DNA of 64,000 nucleotides from contig JAVYIG010000701.1 of the NCBI GenBank assembly GCA_035222895.1, forward strand, positions 317,501 to 381,500. The letters are read 5' to 3'. This document shows positions 35,601-50,100 of this stretch, in pieces. A program made the translations under genes and the position numbers. How positions within the stretch are numbered: the stretch's first letter is position 1; each line of letters opens with the position of its first letter. Under the pieces are notes generated by a model. The model saw only the letters and a list, made by a program, of their open reading frames with translations. It searched no databases and had not been told where the DNA came from. The DNA is from Strongylocentrotus droebachiensis. Taxonomy: Eukaryota > Echinodermata > Echinoidea > Camarodonta > Strongylocentrotidae.

Positions 35601-38600
35601 AAATCTGCAGAGAACAATCTGATTCAAGTGGGGTTTTTTGTCTTCATTCTGTCTAATAATATTAAAAATACATTCAATATTCGACATCTTATTCAAGGTC
35701 GAGAACGGGGAAATCGCGGCAAGGGGCCCAGGCGTGGCAGGTTCGGACAACTCAGTGGTAAGCGCACTTGATTTGTTTTTTTCTTTTCATTCTCACAAAT
35801 GTTTGAAATCTTGTGATTGTACGCATATTCTTCGTATTTTTCGCTTTCCTTGTACATGTACTACATTTCTTACGTGCATGTATAAAAGTATTAATCAATA
35901 ATAATGGTGAATTTTTTCTAAGAGCTGTACTATTATTACCTCGGTATTAACTGAGTGACTCAGGTAAGGCGCTGTGGCATTCGATTCATTTCTTAGATTA
36001 ATGTTTTGCCGAGGGACATTAGTACCGCGTATAATTTATAATGGCTTCTGCGTAATGTATATAATGTATTATTTTTATAGTATCACTGTTAACATTTAGA
36101 GCACTATAACTTCTTTGTTAGAAAAGCAATGTACTTGGAATTTAGATGTGATATCAACCATATTTATAGACAGTTTTTCAGATAGTTCCAATTCAGCAGC
36201 CGTGATAATTTTATTCAAATTTTGAGAAATATTTTGGCGCAATTCATATTTTTGGAAAAAATAGTTTAAAAAACAAGTTTCTGGCTCCAAATTGTTACGC
36301 TTCTTTTCTCCAAACCTATTTAATGTAATATAAACTGGCAGTAAATTTGATTCACTGTCATATGACCCTCACACATGGTAAATGAGGTTGTGCTAAAAAG
36401 TGATCTCCAAAATAATCCAACAGTAGTTACGTGGCAGCAATATTGAAAAATGGCCGCCATTTTTTGTTCAGCAGTTGTTTTACAACTTCCCCCCCCCCCA
36501 ACCAAATATTGTGCTTTGGCCCCTTAAGTACTTACAAATGTTATTATCATTGTTATTATTATTAGTAGTAGTAGTAGTAATAGTAGTAATAGTAGTAGTA
36601 GTAGGCCTAGTAGTAGTAGTAGTAGAAGTAGTAGTCGTAGTAGTAGTAGTAGTAGTAGTACCATCATCATCATCGATATCATGTATTAACCGCCCTTTTC
36701 TAATCCATAATCAATCCAAGAAACTGTTGAAATCAGAGGTCAGTTCGAAACCATCGAGATCGGCGGCTACGCCATCGAGATCCGACCCGACGCAGCCTCC
36801 GTAGTCAATGGCCTGTTGATAAAACCATCCAGTCGCGAAGACATCGTCGAAGCCCTAGAGATTGAATACTGCTCAAGCTGTCCATCTGAAGACGATGATG
36901 AAGACGATGATGATGACGAGAAGTGCCAGAGGATTTTAGATGCTGATGGAAATCCGAAGGTAATCTCGAATTGCGTTTTAGAATAAAGATACACATGTAA
37001 GTGCATCATCGAAATTAAATAGGGGCTTGGGACCTCCAACAAAAATACTTTGTCGTTGGAAAACCATTGCTGCAAAGATTCTTGGGAATTTATGGCGTCT
37101 TTAAAGCCAAATATAAGGTGTCCGTAAATTCAACGAAATATCAAGGTTCCGGTCTGGAGGGCCTTCCTTAAAGTGGACAGGAACCCGAGGGGAGGGGTGA
37201 TTTGAGCGTCCTCATTCTGTCTATGTCATTGAGAAATATAATAGAGACGTCCCCTGAAAAGGACTGTTTATCAAAATGGCCTCGTATTTGAAATATGAGT
37301 AGCCAAAGTATTACCTTTCATGCTACATGTGTGAGTAATCCCTTTAATATACGTATTTCTTAGTTGATTGGGTGTGTGCTCTTCAGATTTCAGTCATATT
37401 GAGTCAATTTTGTTTTGTTACCGCTGATTGCAAGCTTTTCCGATTGCTTCCAGACAGCTGATTTATTTATTTCACTTTGCATGACTAATATCCAACATTA
37501 TGCTTTCTGGGAGCACAAACGCAAGGACTTAAAAAAAAAAAAAATCATCCACGGCGAGGTCATCGAACTCGATGCCGCCTCCTTGCTCAACGACCCGTCG
37601 ACGGCCTAAAATGAACGGCTACTAATTAGCAGGCGAAGGTGTGGGAAAGGGGGATAATCACTTATTTTTCACTCCCATTTTTCCCTTCCCCCTGTCTTTT
37701 TACACCCCTCCCCTCATAATTGGTTAGAGGGGTTTTGGTGAGCTCCTGTCTGCATTTCGACAGAAACACCAGAAAACAAAAATTGAGATATGCCAACACA
37801 ATATTTTCATGAGAGTGGCAGCCCTTCAACATACTTCTCGTTTATACTTTGCAGAAATTCACCGGCAATCTGAATGGAGAGGAGCTGTCTATTGTCTTTG
37901 ATGAGGTTCAAGGGGAATGTTACAGGATCTACCCCATTGTGTCATCAACCTGCAGGATTGGTTTTTCTCTCCTGATAAAGGCGCCTGGTAATGTATTTAA
38001 TTTATATTTTCGTTGGTTTGGGGACTTTGGATACAGATCAAGAGACCGACAGCCTATGAGACCGACATTGCAGTCTGGCAGCCATTTTGAAAAGTTGTCA
38101 GAATGGCCAAGATATCAACATGTCAGTCTGGAGAGCCTTAAAGTGGACAGGAACCCAAAAAGCCGAGGGCCTGCTCACGAGACCGGAATTTGCAGTCTGG
38201 CGGGCACTCTGAAAAGTCAGAAGTCAAGAGAGACGGACATTGTCCATTTAGCGAACATTCTGAGAAGTTATCAGAATGCCCGCGAGACTGACAACACAAG
38301 AAACCGACGGTCTTTCTGAAAGCTTTTCAAAAGGCACAATGGATATACATTTAGCCAACGCGGCCGACAGTGTCAGTCAAGCAGGTATTCTTCAAAGTTT
38401 GTCAGAATGCCGCAAAACCGATGGCCAACGAGACAGACCTTGTCAACCTGTCAGGTTTTCTGAAAAGTTTGTTAGAATGCCGCGAAACCAATGACCAACG
38501 TGACCGATATTGTTGGTCTGGTTGGCCTTTTGAAAAGTTGATCGAGTGATAACTAGATAACAATAATAATAATACATGAGATTTATATAGCGCCATTATC

Positions 38601-41600
38601 CATTTTAATTAAATGCTCAAGGCGCTTCAAAATATTAGGGAACACATTACATCATGACAAAGAATCGTGTACATAGTCGGTGTCGAGGGCTGTTGGTCTA
38701 GAGAATCAAATAGTTTATCACAGCACATCAAGTTCCTGTCGGCAAAGTCCTTGAATTGTGTGCTTCTTACTAGGTTTTGGATAGATGCCCTGTTCAAAGA
38801 TATTGCTATACATGCATAGAAACAATATCAAAAGGTAAACATCAATTGAATTTAGATGTGCATGATATGAAGCGTCTAAACACAGAAACTACTTTTTCTG
38901 GCGCTTAGCAAAAAGAATTGGAAAGTAAATTTCGTACACTTTATCAAGATCATTAAAATAATTTCTTATAATGATTTGATCAGAAAAAGATTGCATTAGA
39001 AATTCATACGTTTTAGATTATACGTTAGCTATAATATTATTTTAGATATAAATACTGTAGCTTTGTCACACCGCCAAGCCGTCTACACAATACACGACTC
39101 CAAGCCGACCATGCACTGTAAAAACGTTGGGCAATATTTTCCAACACTTTGCCCAACGCTATGCCAATAGTCAACCCAACCATCTATTGGGCAATATTTT
39201 GACCAGTGGTATTGGTAAACGTAAGTACGTGCATAATTGTTTCGTATTTTGCCCAACAGCTGGTCAAGATTTTCCAAACGAGTGAGCTACCGTATTTGGG
39301 CAGTTGAAGGGTCATATCTTTGCCCACATTTTGGACAAAATACGAAACAATTATGCACGTGTGAAGTAGGGTACTTACGTTTACCAACACCACTGGGCAA
39401 AATATTGCCCAGTAGATGGCTGGGTTGACTTTGGCACAACGTTGGGCAAAGTGTTGTAAAAATATTGCCCAACCTTTTCACAGTGTGACCATTCGGATAG
39501 TGTAATTTTGTTCTCGTTCAATCTGTCATCGGCCCAATGTCGGTCACTCTTGGTGTGACGGAGGTACGAGGTATCGAATATTTAACTTGAAAATAATATC
39601 AAGTTTTAGAAGAAACCTGAGCTGTGATTTCAACCTGCGGTGTTTCATTTTTTCCTTCAGAAAACGGAGTCACTGAGCCAACGTCCGTTTCAACGCGGAG
39701 ATGTACGGGCTCCAGGGGAGGAAGGAATTTCCAACGTAAGTGGTATCCTTTCTGGAGGATGATGTTTAGATGAATTGTTTTTTAACCACCACATTCTTCT
39801 GCAGTCTGAAGCTATAATAATAATATTGGCATTTATATAGCGCTCTTACAGACATACATGTGTATCACAGCGCTTTACAACATATTATTACCCCGGTCAT
39901 CGGATTCAGGCTTACCCGCACACAAGGTATGCACATTCTCCACTCCCTGGGGAGCATTCCAGCCAGTCGCCATTTTACAAGCGCCACTTGCTAATCAAAC
40001 CACATTAGCTTTCGCATCCTACCGGGTACCCATTTTTTTTTTTAACACCTGGGTGGAGAGTGGCAAATGTAGATCAATGTCTTGCCAAAGGACATTAGTG
40101 CCGCGGCGGGACTTGAACCGCGGACCTTGTGATCCACAGTCCGGTGACTTATCCACTCGACCACGACACCTCTATGAAGCTTTCACCATGTGGGTAGTCC
40201 TGAAAAGGACGGTTTAGTTTGAAAGGGGATAGAAGAGAAAAGGAAAGTGGTTGAGAAGTATTATTTCGGTTTGGTACGCTGAGGCAGAGAAAGTTATGAG
40301 AGAGAGGGGTTTTCTTTTGCGAGTGGAGTCCTGAAAAGGACAAGTTAACCAGCTTACAGAGAGAGTAAGAGAGAGAGAGAGAGAGAGAGAGAGTGAGAGA
40401 GAGAAAGAGACAGACAGACATAGAGAGGGGCTCTATGTTCCGGACAGTTTGACTCTTCTTCATCAAGTTTTTTGTTCAAACTGTTTCTCGTTTTAACAAT
40501 GCGCGACACTGTCTGTTGGATTCTCTCTAAATATTAGAAAAGTCATCCACTTTCGGGTTGTCATATCATGGATCTCTTTGGCTGAGGTGTAAATCCATAG
40601 TAAAAGAATGCTTAAATCCTATCTCAAAAGAGTAATTCATACACTAACTTGGAGTGGATTTAAACCATTCTTAGGGGTGGATTTACTTCACAATGAACAT
40701 GTCGCCCACAAATGTGGATTTCCAGTGTAATCCATTTAGACAGTACCTGTAGTCTGAGAGGTGTGTTTAAATAGGGAAGGCAAATTTGGAATAAATTTGC
40801 CTTCCCTTTAATAGGCTTTAAACGGTACAAACCACCCTTTGAAAATAATGGGTGAAAAGTTAGTATAAATCAAATAAGCCTCCTAAGGAAAGATACATGG
40901 GTGTGAAGAAAATATGAATTTTTAAACCTGTGCATGGAAGTCGGTACTCATAAAGATTTGGTAAAGGCGAAAAAAAGTTGTTGAGCTTTCTCATTAACTT
41001 TTTGTTAGTTTTGGATAACACCATGGAAGCATGTCTCCTGACCTGATTGCTCTTAAAATGAGTTTTTAAACTAGACAAGTAATAGCAGAAAGGTGTGAAC
41101 AAAACATCCATACCACATGTCTGTGTAGTCCCATTAACACATTTCTTTCCGTCTGTAGTTCAAGCGACTGCCAGCAAGACAGCCCATTTCTTGTCAGTTT
41201 GATGATCCTCGAACCTCACAGTACACACCAAAGCTAGTTCGTCATAATCGACCATTCCATATTGCTTCCAGACAGCTTCTTTCACAGTATTTTATTTTAT
41301 CTTTTACATCAATAATTGATCCCCGCCCCATTTAGAAAACAACCGAGGAGGTGGAAGAGCAAATGGAGGTCGAGGCCGAGATAGAAATCCTGCCCGAGAC
41401 CCAAATCGCCCACGTGGACGAAGTTCGAATGGTAAGTTCATTGAATACGATCGCAAAGACTTTCTTAAAAAATCAACTTAAACCAGTCAAAATCACCTTT
41501 TGAGTAATGCAAACATTACAATAACGTTTAATCTATCGGAACTTAACTTAACTTACTGAAATATATGAATACATATGCGGAGAGAGAGATAGAGAGGGGG

Positions 41601-44600
41601 GGGGGGCACTGTAGTAAGCACCGAAAATGAGTGATTGATATTTGGGCTTTAAACTTGTTAACGTAATGTTATTATCATTATCAACATCATCATCATCATC
41701 ATCATCAATGTAGGGGTAGCCTACATGTATATACCGACGTATACAAAATGGTAAATTTACGCTTTGAGATTTCGCTTTGTAGGGTGCCCTTTTCTTCTCT
41801 CCAGAAAGTGCCCTTTTTGTTGGTGCCCCCCCCCACTTTAAAAGTTGCTCTGCCGCCCCTGAAGGGGTTTCCATATTTCGCCCATAAATTCAGATTTTTG
41901 AGGATGCACAATTTCTCATATTGTTTGTGAAAGTTATTTATGTCAATTTATTAAAAAAACAGAAAGTAAAGTTTAAGACTACAAATGTGTGCAAGTAGAA
42001 AAATTATTCACAAAAATTTCCGGCAAATTCTTCGAAAACAGGGAATTACACACATCGTTAAAGGGATAGTTGAGTTTTGTTGCAGAGGGCGCTACACACA
42101 ATCATTTTTTTGTGAGATAATGAAAAAGTGAGTGTCAATTTTGAAATAACATACAATCATAATGTCAAAATCATCTTTGTTTGATTAAAATCGGTTCAGA
42201 TACGGCTGAAATATCCATAAATAAAACGATTTCTAATATTTGTGGTGCCCCACAAAATATTCGATAATTTGAACCAGCCGTTGAAAAAACGAGATAGCGC
42301 CTCATAAGTTTTATTCCAGCAAATGCTGATGTTGGCTCTTTGTTGGCTTTTTAGTGTTGGTTATAATACGCACAACCAGCCGGCCCGTGTATTTTTATTA
42401 TTAATTACTTAACGGTCATCGTAGTTTTTTAAAGTGGAGCTGATTTGGTATGATCGTATTGGCTCAATTTCACACATTTTGGAGTCTAAAATTATCTTCA
42501 TAGCAATTTTAGGTCCTAAAAGAGCACTAGAAATGTCATAAATAAGAATAAGAACAATAACCATGCACTTTGAAGGCATTTGCGGTCTGAATCAAGATCA
42601 CAACTATCCCGTTAAGTGCAAGGCAGTGTGGGGCCATGGGGAAAGTCAACTGCTGTTTAGTACATTTTTTTGCGGGGGGGGGGGGGGGGGTAGCTGTGAA
42701 TGCACTGCCTTCAATTGTTTGCTATTTGAATGGTACTTTATAAGACTATTCATTGATAGATTGGAAGATAATTGAGCCACAGCATTATTTATTTTAAAAA
42801 ATATGTATAAGTATCAACATCATGTTGACTTTTCCCATGCCTTTTATACATTGCGTGATGATGGCTCTATATTCAGTGAGCATTCAACTTTAACTTACCA
42901 GAAAGAGTAGGTAGTATTGGAAATTCGTTTTATTACAATGCCATAAAACATTGGAATTCCCTTCCCAATGGTGTAAAAGAAATAGGAAACTATGATCATT
43001 TTAAGAGGAAATTAAAGGAATACCTAATACTTGACAGTCAGAGAAGAGAAGTGAATGACATGTTATATGATTGAAATTTGTATTCTTCTGTCGGTTCATA
43101 CTTTTTCATGTTGTATATACTTATGTTTTCGTACGTAATAGAAATTCTACAAATTCATCATTATTTTCCTCTTCTTCTTTCTCCTCTTTTTCTCCTTCTC
43201 CTTCTTCTTTTTCTTCTTGTACTTAATATCATAATCATCAGTTTAATGTTGTTATTATTATTATTATCTTTAATAAGTAGTTCTTTTAATTTTCTTATCT
43301 GTCTGTAAATATTACTATGTTAACTTATTATTTTTATACATGTCTGTAAGGGACCCCACTGGAAATAAGCTCTCGAGTTTTCGTGGGTTATCCTGTTCAA
43401 GCTGACTTATTTTGATCTGTTATTATTGTATATTGTTGTATGTTGGAAGCTTGTCGAATAAAAATTAATCAATCAATCATTATTCCGTGTTCTCAGTTTT
43501 CGAAGTTGTGTCTGAATGAAAATGCGATGTCGGTTCGCAATGCACCGCAACTGAAGAAAAAAATCATTATAAGAATGAGTTCACACTTGGCGTACCTGTG
43601 TTTACAGCAGTTTATTCAAAATGAAGCTCCATGAAAGAACCAAGATAATTGCATCAATGTGTGCGCCTTGCAATTTTTATTCATTATTATTCATCATTCA
43701 TTTTTGTTTCTTATGTCCTTCTTTCCGCTCTGTATGCTATTTCATTAAGTAAAGTCTGAATAATGAAATATAAATCAATATGGTATGTTGCACTTCTCTC
43801 AGATTTATTCCTCAATTACAGGTTTGAAATCAATTTACATACATGTAGTACAAGTATAATAATGTCGCAATCCTTTTTAATTTTAGAATTAAATGTAGTT
43901 TCCGGGACATCAAATACGATAACATCCGGTGACAGCATTGTCGAAATCGTACTCGACGAAAGTTCGACGGTGTATGGATTGCGGATCGAACCACGCAGTC
44001 CCACAGACATAATTTCTGGATTCCTGTTGCAGTATTGCCCGGTCTGTTCTGATGAGGAGGAGGATGAGGGCTCCTGTTTCTTTGTGAAAAGCGAAGATGG
44101 AAAGCCAAAGGTAAAGACTTCTTTAGTCTTTAATATGCACTTTAACCCTTTCCCGACAAACATTCCACATTTTCTGGTTTGACTCAGTAACTTTTTATTC
44201 AGAGCCCTAAAGAAGATACCGGATGCATGACAAAGAGAGGGCAAATATTTGTTCAAATAAGGTGTCTATTTTTGTTGCATGATCACATTGCGCTTCAGGC
44301 CAGGTATTTAGAAAAAGGAAAATAATCTTTAAAATATTTATCATTGTTTTTCGAACAAAATTGGTTACCAATGTACATTGTTTTCAAAGACATTGGATTG
44401 TATCAGAACAGTGAAGAATATTATTGCTGCCAATTTGAGGAATAACATGTGACCAATTTATGCACTAAAAATATCTGTCTTGAAACTGTTAAGGGAAGGA
44501 TCCAAGCAGTGCTAAATATCTTGCTTTGGGGTTATTTTACAGCCCACTGAACTGGAGGATAACCATACCAAGCTAATGCTATACATGTGTTATTCGAAAG

Positions 44601-47129
44601 ATGATAGACCAGGAAAGGAAATGAGCTATGCAATTTGAAATTATCGGTTGCTAATCTGTATTTCAGATGCAAAATCATCTAATCAACATAAAACATTCCA
44701 TTCATATAAGGTTCGATAATAGAAACACGATATGGGGGACATAATATTCTGTATGTAGAAAATATCTAGGATTCGAGTTATTAGACTTGTAATGTTGTTT
44801 GTTTATTTATTTAAGAAGGCAAAAAACATCCACAGCAAAACGAGTAAGTACAAAATGTAATCGTATTTATATTATTTTCGTTATTTACCTTTGTTTTCGT
44901 CTCTTGTTTGTTTGTTGAATACAGGAGTTCCTCGGTAATGTCGATGGAGCAGATTTGACCGTACAATTTGATGATATTGAAGGTTCATGTTTCAGAGTCT
45001 ACGCCGTTGTCGAAGAATCCTGCGACGTTTCTCTCGATCTTCTTATAAAGGAAAAAGGTAAATAGGAAATATTTACCAGCTATTAAGTCATGTGAAATAT
45101 CATTGATGGTTTGTTGGTATATTGAAGGTACCTTATCTCTTTTCCGGGCTGTATATAACCTGTAATCATTGTAAGACTGAATTCAAACTATGAAGGATCT
45201 TTATTCCAACTTTTTTTATTCAATATATATTAACTGCTGGTCATATATATGTATAAATTTCCTTTTGTTAAACCAGTTCTTAGCATTACCTTAATTATTA
45301 GTTATTTCCTTCTGGAACCCGTTGCATTTGTATGTAGTAGCAGCATCATGTATAAGCGCTAAGCAGTACAAACAGTACAAGAGTAGTAGTGGTACTAGCA
45401 GTAGTATTAGTGGTTGTGGTTGTGGTAATAGTAGTAGAAGTAGTTACAGGTGAAGTAGCAAGTTTATTAGTAGTAATATTTGTTGTTGTGGTGGTGGTAA
45501 TAGCACCTTATTCTTCAGTTCTAATCAGAAGGATGATTTGCTTGAACATTCAAAGGTGAAATAGCTATTCTCTTTTTGTGTTTTTCATGTTTTTACTATA
45601 ATTTATTTTAATTTTTATCGTAGAAGGTTCAAAACGGCCATCTGCGTCTACTCGACGATGCAGTGGGTCTCGAGAGGGGCGGAATCTGCTGGGTAAGAAT
45701 TTCTTTTAATTCATACTTTTTGTAATTGGATCAATGAGGATGGTAGGACGGGCGCAAATTAGCCCGCTATTTCCCAAATAGCGGGTTATTTGGGAAACGA
45801 GACCAAGATTTCTCGGGATATTTTCTCGACCAAATAGCCCGCTAATTGCAACTGCAGGCTGATGACAACGCAAATTAGCTGGCTAATTTGAGATCGGGCT
45901 AGTTAAAGTAGCGGGTTATTTTGCAACTTCGGTCTAATGAAAACAGGCAGTGAGACAACCTTGTCATGCGGAATGTGGAACATTAAAACAAACAAACAAA
46001 CTTTTGTGACCTGCTTACAACCTTATCGATCTCGATCACTTATTCGTTCTCTCCAGTCGTGAATACTCAGTCACCATGGAAATCTGCAGAGAACAATCTG
46101 ATTCAAGTGGGGTTTTTGTCTTCATTCTGTCTAATAATATTTAAAATACATTCAATATTCGACATCTTATTCAAGGTCGAGAACGGGGCAATCGCGGCAA
46201 GGGGCCCAGGCGTGGCAGGTTCGGACAACTCAGTGGTAAGCGCACTTGATTTGTTTTTTCTTTTCATACTCACAAATGTTTGAAATCTTGTGATTGTACG
46301 CATATTCTTCGTATTTTTCGCTTTCCTTGTACATGTACTACATTTCTTACGTGCATGTATAAAAGTATTAATCAATAATAATGGTGAATTTTGTCTAAGA
46401 GCTGTACTATTATTACCTCGGTATTAACCGAGTGATTCAGGTAAGGCGCTCTGGCATTCGATTCATTTCTAAGATTAATGTTTTGCCAAAGGACATTAGT
46501 ACCGCGTATAATTTATAATGGCTTCTGCGTAATGTATATGATGTATTATTTTTATAGTATCACTGTTAACATTTAGAGCACTATAACTTTTTTGTTAGAA
46601 AAGCAATGTACTTGGAATTTAGATGTGATATCAACCATATTCATAGACAGTTTTCCAGATAGTTCCAATTCAGCAGCCGTGATAATTTTATTCAAATTTT
46701 GAGAAATATTTTGGCGCAATTCATATTTATGGAAAAAATAGTTTAAAAAACAAGTTTCTGGCTCCAAATTGTTACGCTTCTTTTCTCCAAACCTATTTAA
46801 TGTAATATAAACTGGCAGTAAATTTGATTCACTGTCATATGACCCTCACACATGGTAAATGAGGTTGTGCTAAAGAGTGATCTCCAAAATAATCCAACAG
46901 TAGTTACGTGGCAGCAATATTGAAAAATGGCCGCCATTTTTTTGTTCAGCAGTTGTTTTACAACTTCCCCCCCCCCCCAACCAAATATTGTGCTTTGGCC
47001 CCTTAAGTACTTACAAATGTTATTATCATTGTTATTATTATTAGTAGTAGTAGTATAGTAGTAGTAATAGTAGTAATAGTAGTAGTAGTAGTAGTAGGCC
47101 TAGTAGTAGTAGTAGTGGAAGTAGTAGTC

Positions 47130-47168
<39 letters not shown>

Positions 47169-50100
47169 CCATCATCATCATCAATATCACGTATTAATCG
47201 CCCTTTTCTAATCCATAATCAATCCAAGAAACTGTTGAAATCAGAGGTCAGTTCGAAACCATCGAGATTGGCGGCTTCGCCATCGAGATCCGACCCGACG
47301 CAGCCTCCGTAGTCAATGGCCTGTTGATCAAACCATCCAGTCGCGAAGACATCGTCGAAGCCCTAGAGATTGAATACTGCTCAAGCTGTCCATCTGAAGA
47401 CGATGATGAAGACGATGATGATGACGAGAAGTGCCAGAGGATTTTAGATGCTGATGGAAATCCGAAGGTAATCTCGAATTGCGTTTTAGAATAAAGATAC
47501 ACATGTAAGTGCATCATCGAAATTAAATAGGGACTTGGGACCTCCAACAAAAATACTTTGTCGTTGGAAAACCATTGCTGCAAAGATTCTTGGGAATTTA
47601 TGGCGTCTTTAAAGCCAAATATAAGATGTCCGTAAATTCAACGGTATATCAAGGTTCCGTTCTGTTAAGGGGAGGGGTGATTTGAGCGTCCTCATTCTGT
47701 CTATGTCATTGAGAAATATAATAGAGACGTCCCCAAAAAAGGATGGTTTATCAAAATGGCCTCGTATTTGAAATATGAGTAGCCAAAGTATTACCTTTCA
47801 TGCTACATGTGTGAGTAATCCCTTTAATATACGTATTTCTTAGTTGATTGGGTGTGTGCTCTTCAGATTTCAGTCATATTGAGTCAATTTTGTTATCATT
47901 CCGCTGATTGCAAGCTTTTCCGATTGCTTCCAGACAGCTGATTTATTTATTTCACTTTGCATGACTAATATTCAACATTATGCTTTCTGGTAGGACGAAC
48001 GCAAGACTTTAAAATAATTTATCCACAGCAATGTCATCGAACTCTGACCCGATGCCGCCTCCTTGGTCAACGACCCGTCGACAGCCTAAAATGAACGGCT
48101 ACCAAGCAGGGGAAGGTGTGGGAAAGGGGGATAATCTTTTTTTTTTTAATTCCACTTTTCCCGTCCCCCTGTCTTTTTACACACCCCCTCCCCTCATAAT
48201 TAGTTAGAGGTGGTTTGGTGAGCTCCTGTGTGCATTTCGACAGAAACACCAGAAAACAAAAATTGAGATATGGCAACACAATATTTCATGAGAGTGGCAG
48301 CCCTTCAACATACTTCTCGTTTATACTTTGCAGAAATTCACCGGCAATCTGAATGGAGAGGAGCTGTCTATTGTCTTTGATGAGGTTCAAGGGGAATGTT
48401 ACAGGATCTACCCCATTGTGTCATCAACCTGCAGAATTGGTTTTTCTCTCCTGATAAAGGCGCCTGGTAATGTATTTAATTTATCTATTCGTTGGTTTGG
48501 GGACTTTGGTTACAGATCACGAGACCGACAGCCTATGAGACCGACATTGCAGTCTGGCAGCCATTTTGAAAAGTTGTCAGAATGGCCAAGATATCAACAT
48601 GTCGGTCTGGAGAGCTTTAAAGGAACCCAAAAAGCCGAGGGCCTGCTCACGAGGCCGGAATTGGCAGTCTGGCGGGCATTCTGAAAAGTCAGAAGTCAAG
48701 AGAGACGGACATTGTCCATTTAGCGAACATTCTGAGAAGTTATCAGAATGCCCACGAGACTGACAACACAAGAAACCGACGGTCTTTCTGAAAGCTTTTC
48801 AAAAGGCACAATCGATATACATTTAGCCAACGTGGCCGACAGTGTCAGTCAAGCAGGTATTCTTAAAAGTTTGTCAGAATGCCGCAAAACCGATGGCCAA
48901 CGAGACAGACCTTGTCAACCTGTCAGGTTTTCTGAAAAGTTTGTTAGAATGCCGCGAAACCAATGGCCAAGGAGACCGATATTGTTGGTCTGGTTGGCCC
49001 TTTGAAAAGTTGATCGAGTGATATCTAGATAACAATAATAATAATAATACATGAGATTTATATAGCGCCATTATCCATCTTAATTAAATGCTCAAGGCGC
49101 TTCAAAATATTAGGGAACACATTACATCATGACAAAGAATCGTGTACATTTACATAGTCGGTGTCGAGGGCTGTTGGTCTAGAGAATCAAATAGTTTATC
49201 ACAGCACATCAAGTTCCTGTCGGCAAAGTCCTTGAATTGTGTGCTTCTTACTAGGTTTTGGATAAATGCCCTGTTCAAAGATATTGCTATACATGCATAG
49301 AAACAATATCAAAAGGTAAACATCAATTGAATTTAGATGTGTATGATATGAAGCGTCTAAACACAGAAACTACTTTTTCTGGCGCTAAGCAAAAAGAATT
49401 GGAAAGTAAATTTCGTACACTTTATCAAGATCATTATAATAATTTCTTATAATGATTTGATCAGAAAAAGATTGCATTAGAAATTCATACGTTTTAGATT
49501 ATACGTTAGCTATAATATTATTTTAGATATAAATAGCTTTGTCACACCGCCAAGCCGTCTACACAATACACGACTCCAAGCCGACCATGCACTGTAAAAA
49601 CGTTGGGCAATATTTTCCAACACTTTGCCCAACGCTGTGCCAATAGTCAACCCAACCATCTATTGGGAAATATTTTGACCAGTGGTATTAGTAAACGTAA
49701 GTACGTGCATAATTGTTTCGTATTTTGCCCAACAGCTGGTCAAGATTTTCCAAACAAGTGGGCTACCGTATTTGGGCAGTTGAAGGGTCATATCTTTGCC
49801 CACATTTTGGACAAAATACGAAACAATTATGCACGTTTGAAGTAGGGTACTTACGTTTACCAACATCACTGGGCAAAATATTGCCCAGTAGATGGCTGGG
49901 TTGACTTTGGCACAACGTTGGGCAAAGTGTTGGAAAAATATTGCCCAACCTTTTCACAGTGTGGCCATTCGGATAGAGTAATTTTGTTCTCGTTCAATCT
50001 GTCATCGGCCCAATGTCGGTCCCTCTTGGTGTGACAAAGGTACGAGGTATCAAATATTGAACTTGAAAATAATATCAGGTTTTAGAAGTAACCTGAGCTG

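Larger units (their letters stand above)
30968..41765 (+). repeat. Large repeat unit I
   Basis: About 10.8 kb with exons a to h. The start is set where homology with units II and III begins (GAGATTTCGCTTTGTAGGG). Private insertions: fold-back element at 33032 and SINE at 39814. Lacks the retrotransposon fragment of units II and III. Confidence 0.82.

Noticed and set aside
35578-35627. Extra exon before exon d (VVNTQSPWKSAENN)
   Set aside because: It has a good acceptor (CTCTCCAG), but no GT donor in the required phase; copies differ by an amino-acid change. Possibly a relic.
36767-37075. Minus-strand poly-Ser protein over exon e
   Set aside because: Antisense of the Asp-rich loop codons (GAT read as ATC/TCA); no independent support.
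39083-39481. Overlapping open frames on both strands in the hairpin MITE
   Set aside because: They mirror each other because the DNA is palindromic; typical of a non-coding inverted-repeat element.
40100-40170. A functional tRNA gene on the minus strand
   Set aside because: Box A and B-like motifs are present, but a complete tRNA fold is not evident and the body and tail mark it as a SINE head.
39858-40217. 119-codon open frame on the + strand
   Set aside because: It lies across a tRNA-derived SINE in the opposite orientation and is missing from units II and III.
43078-43308. Leu-rich 76-codon membrane-like protein
   Set aside because: It is in the 3' untranslated part of a truncated non-LTR retrotransposon, in a CT-rich stretch.
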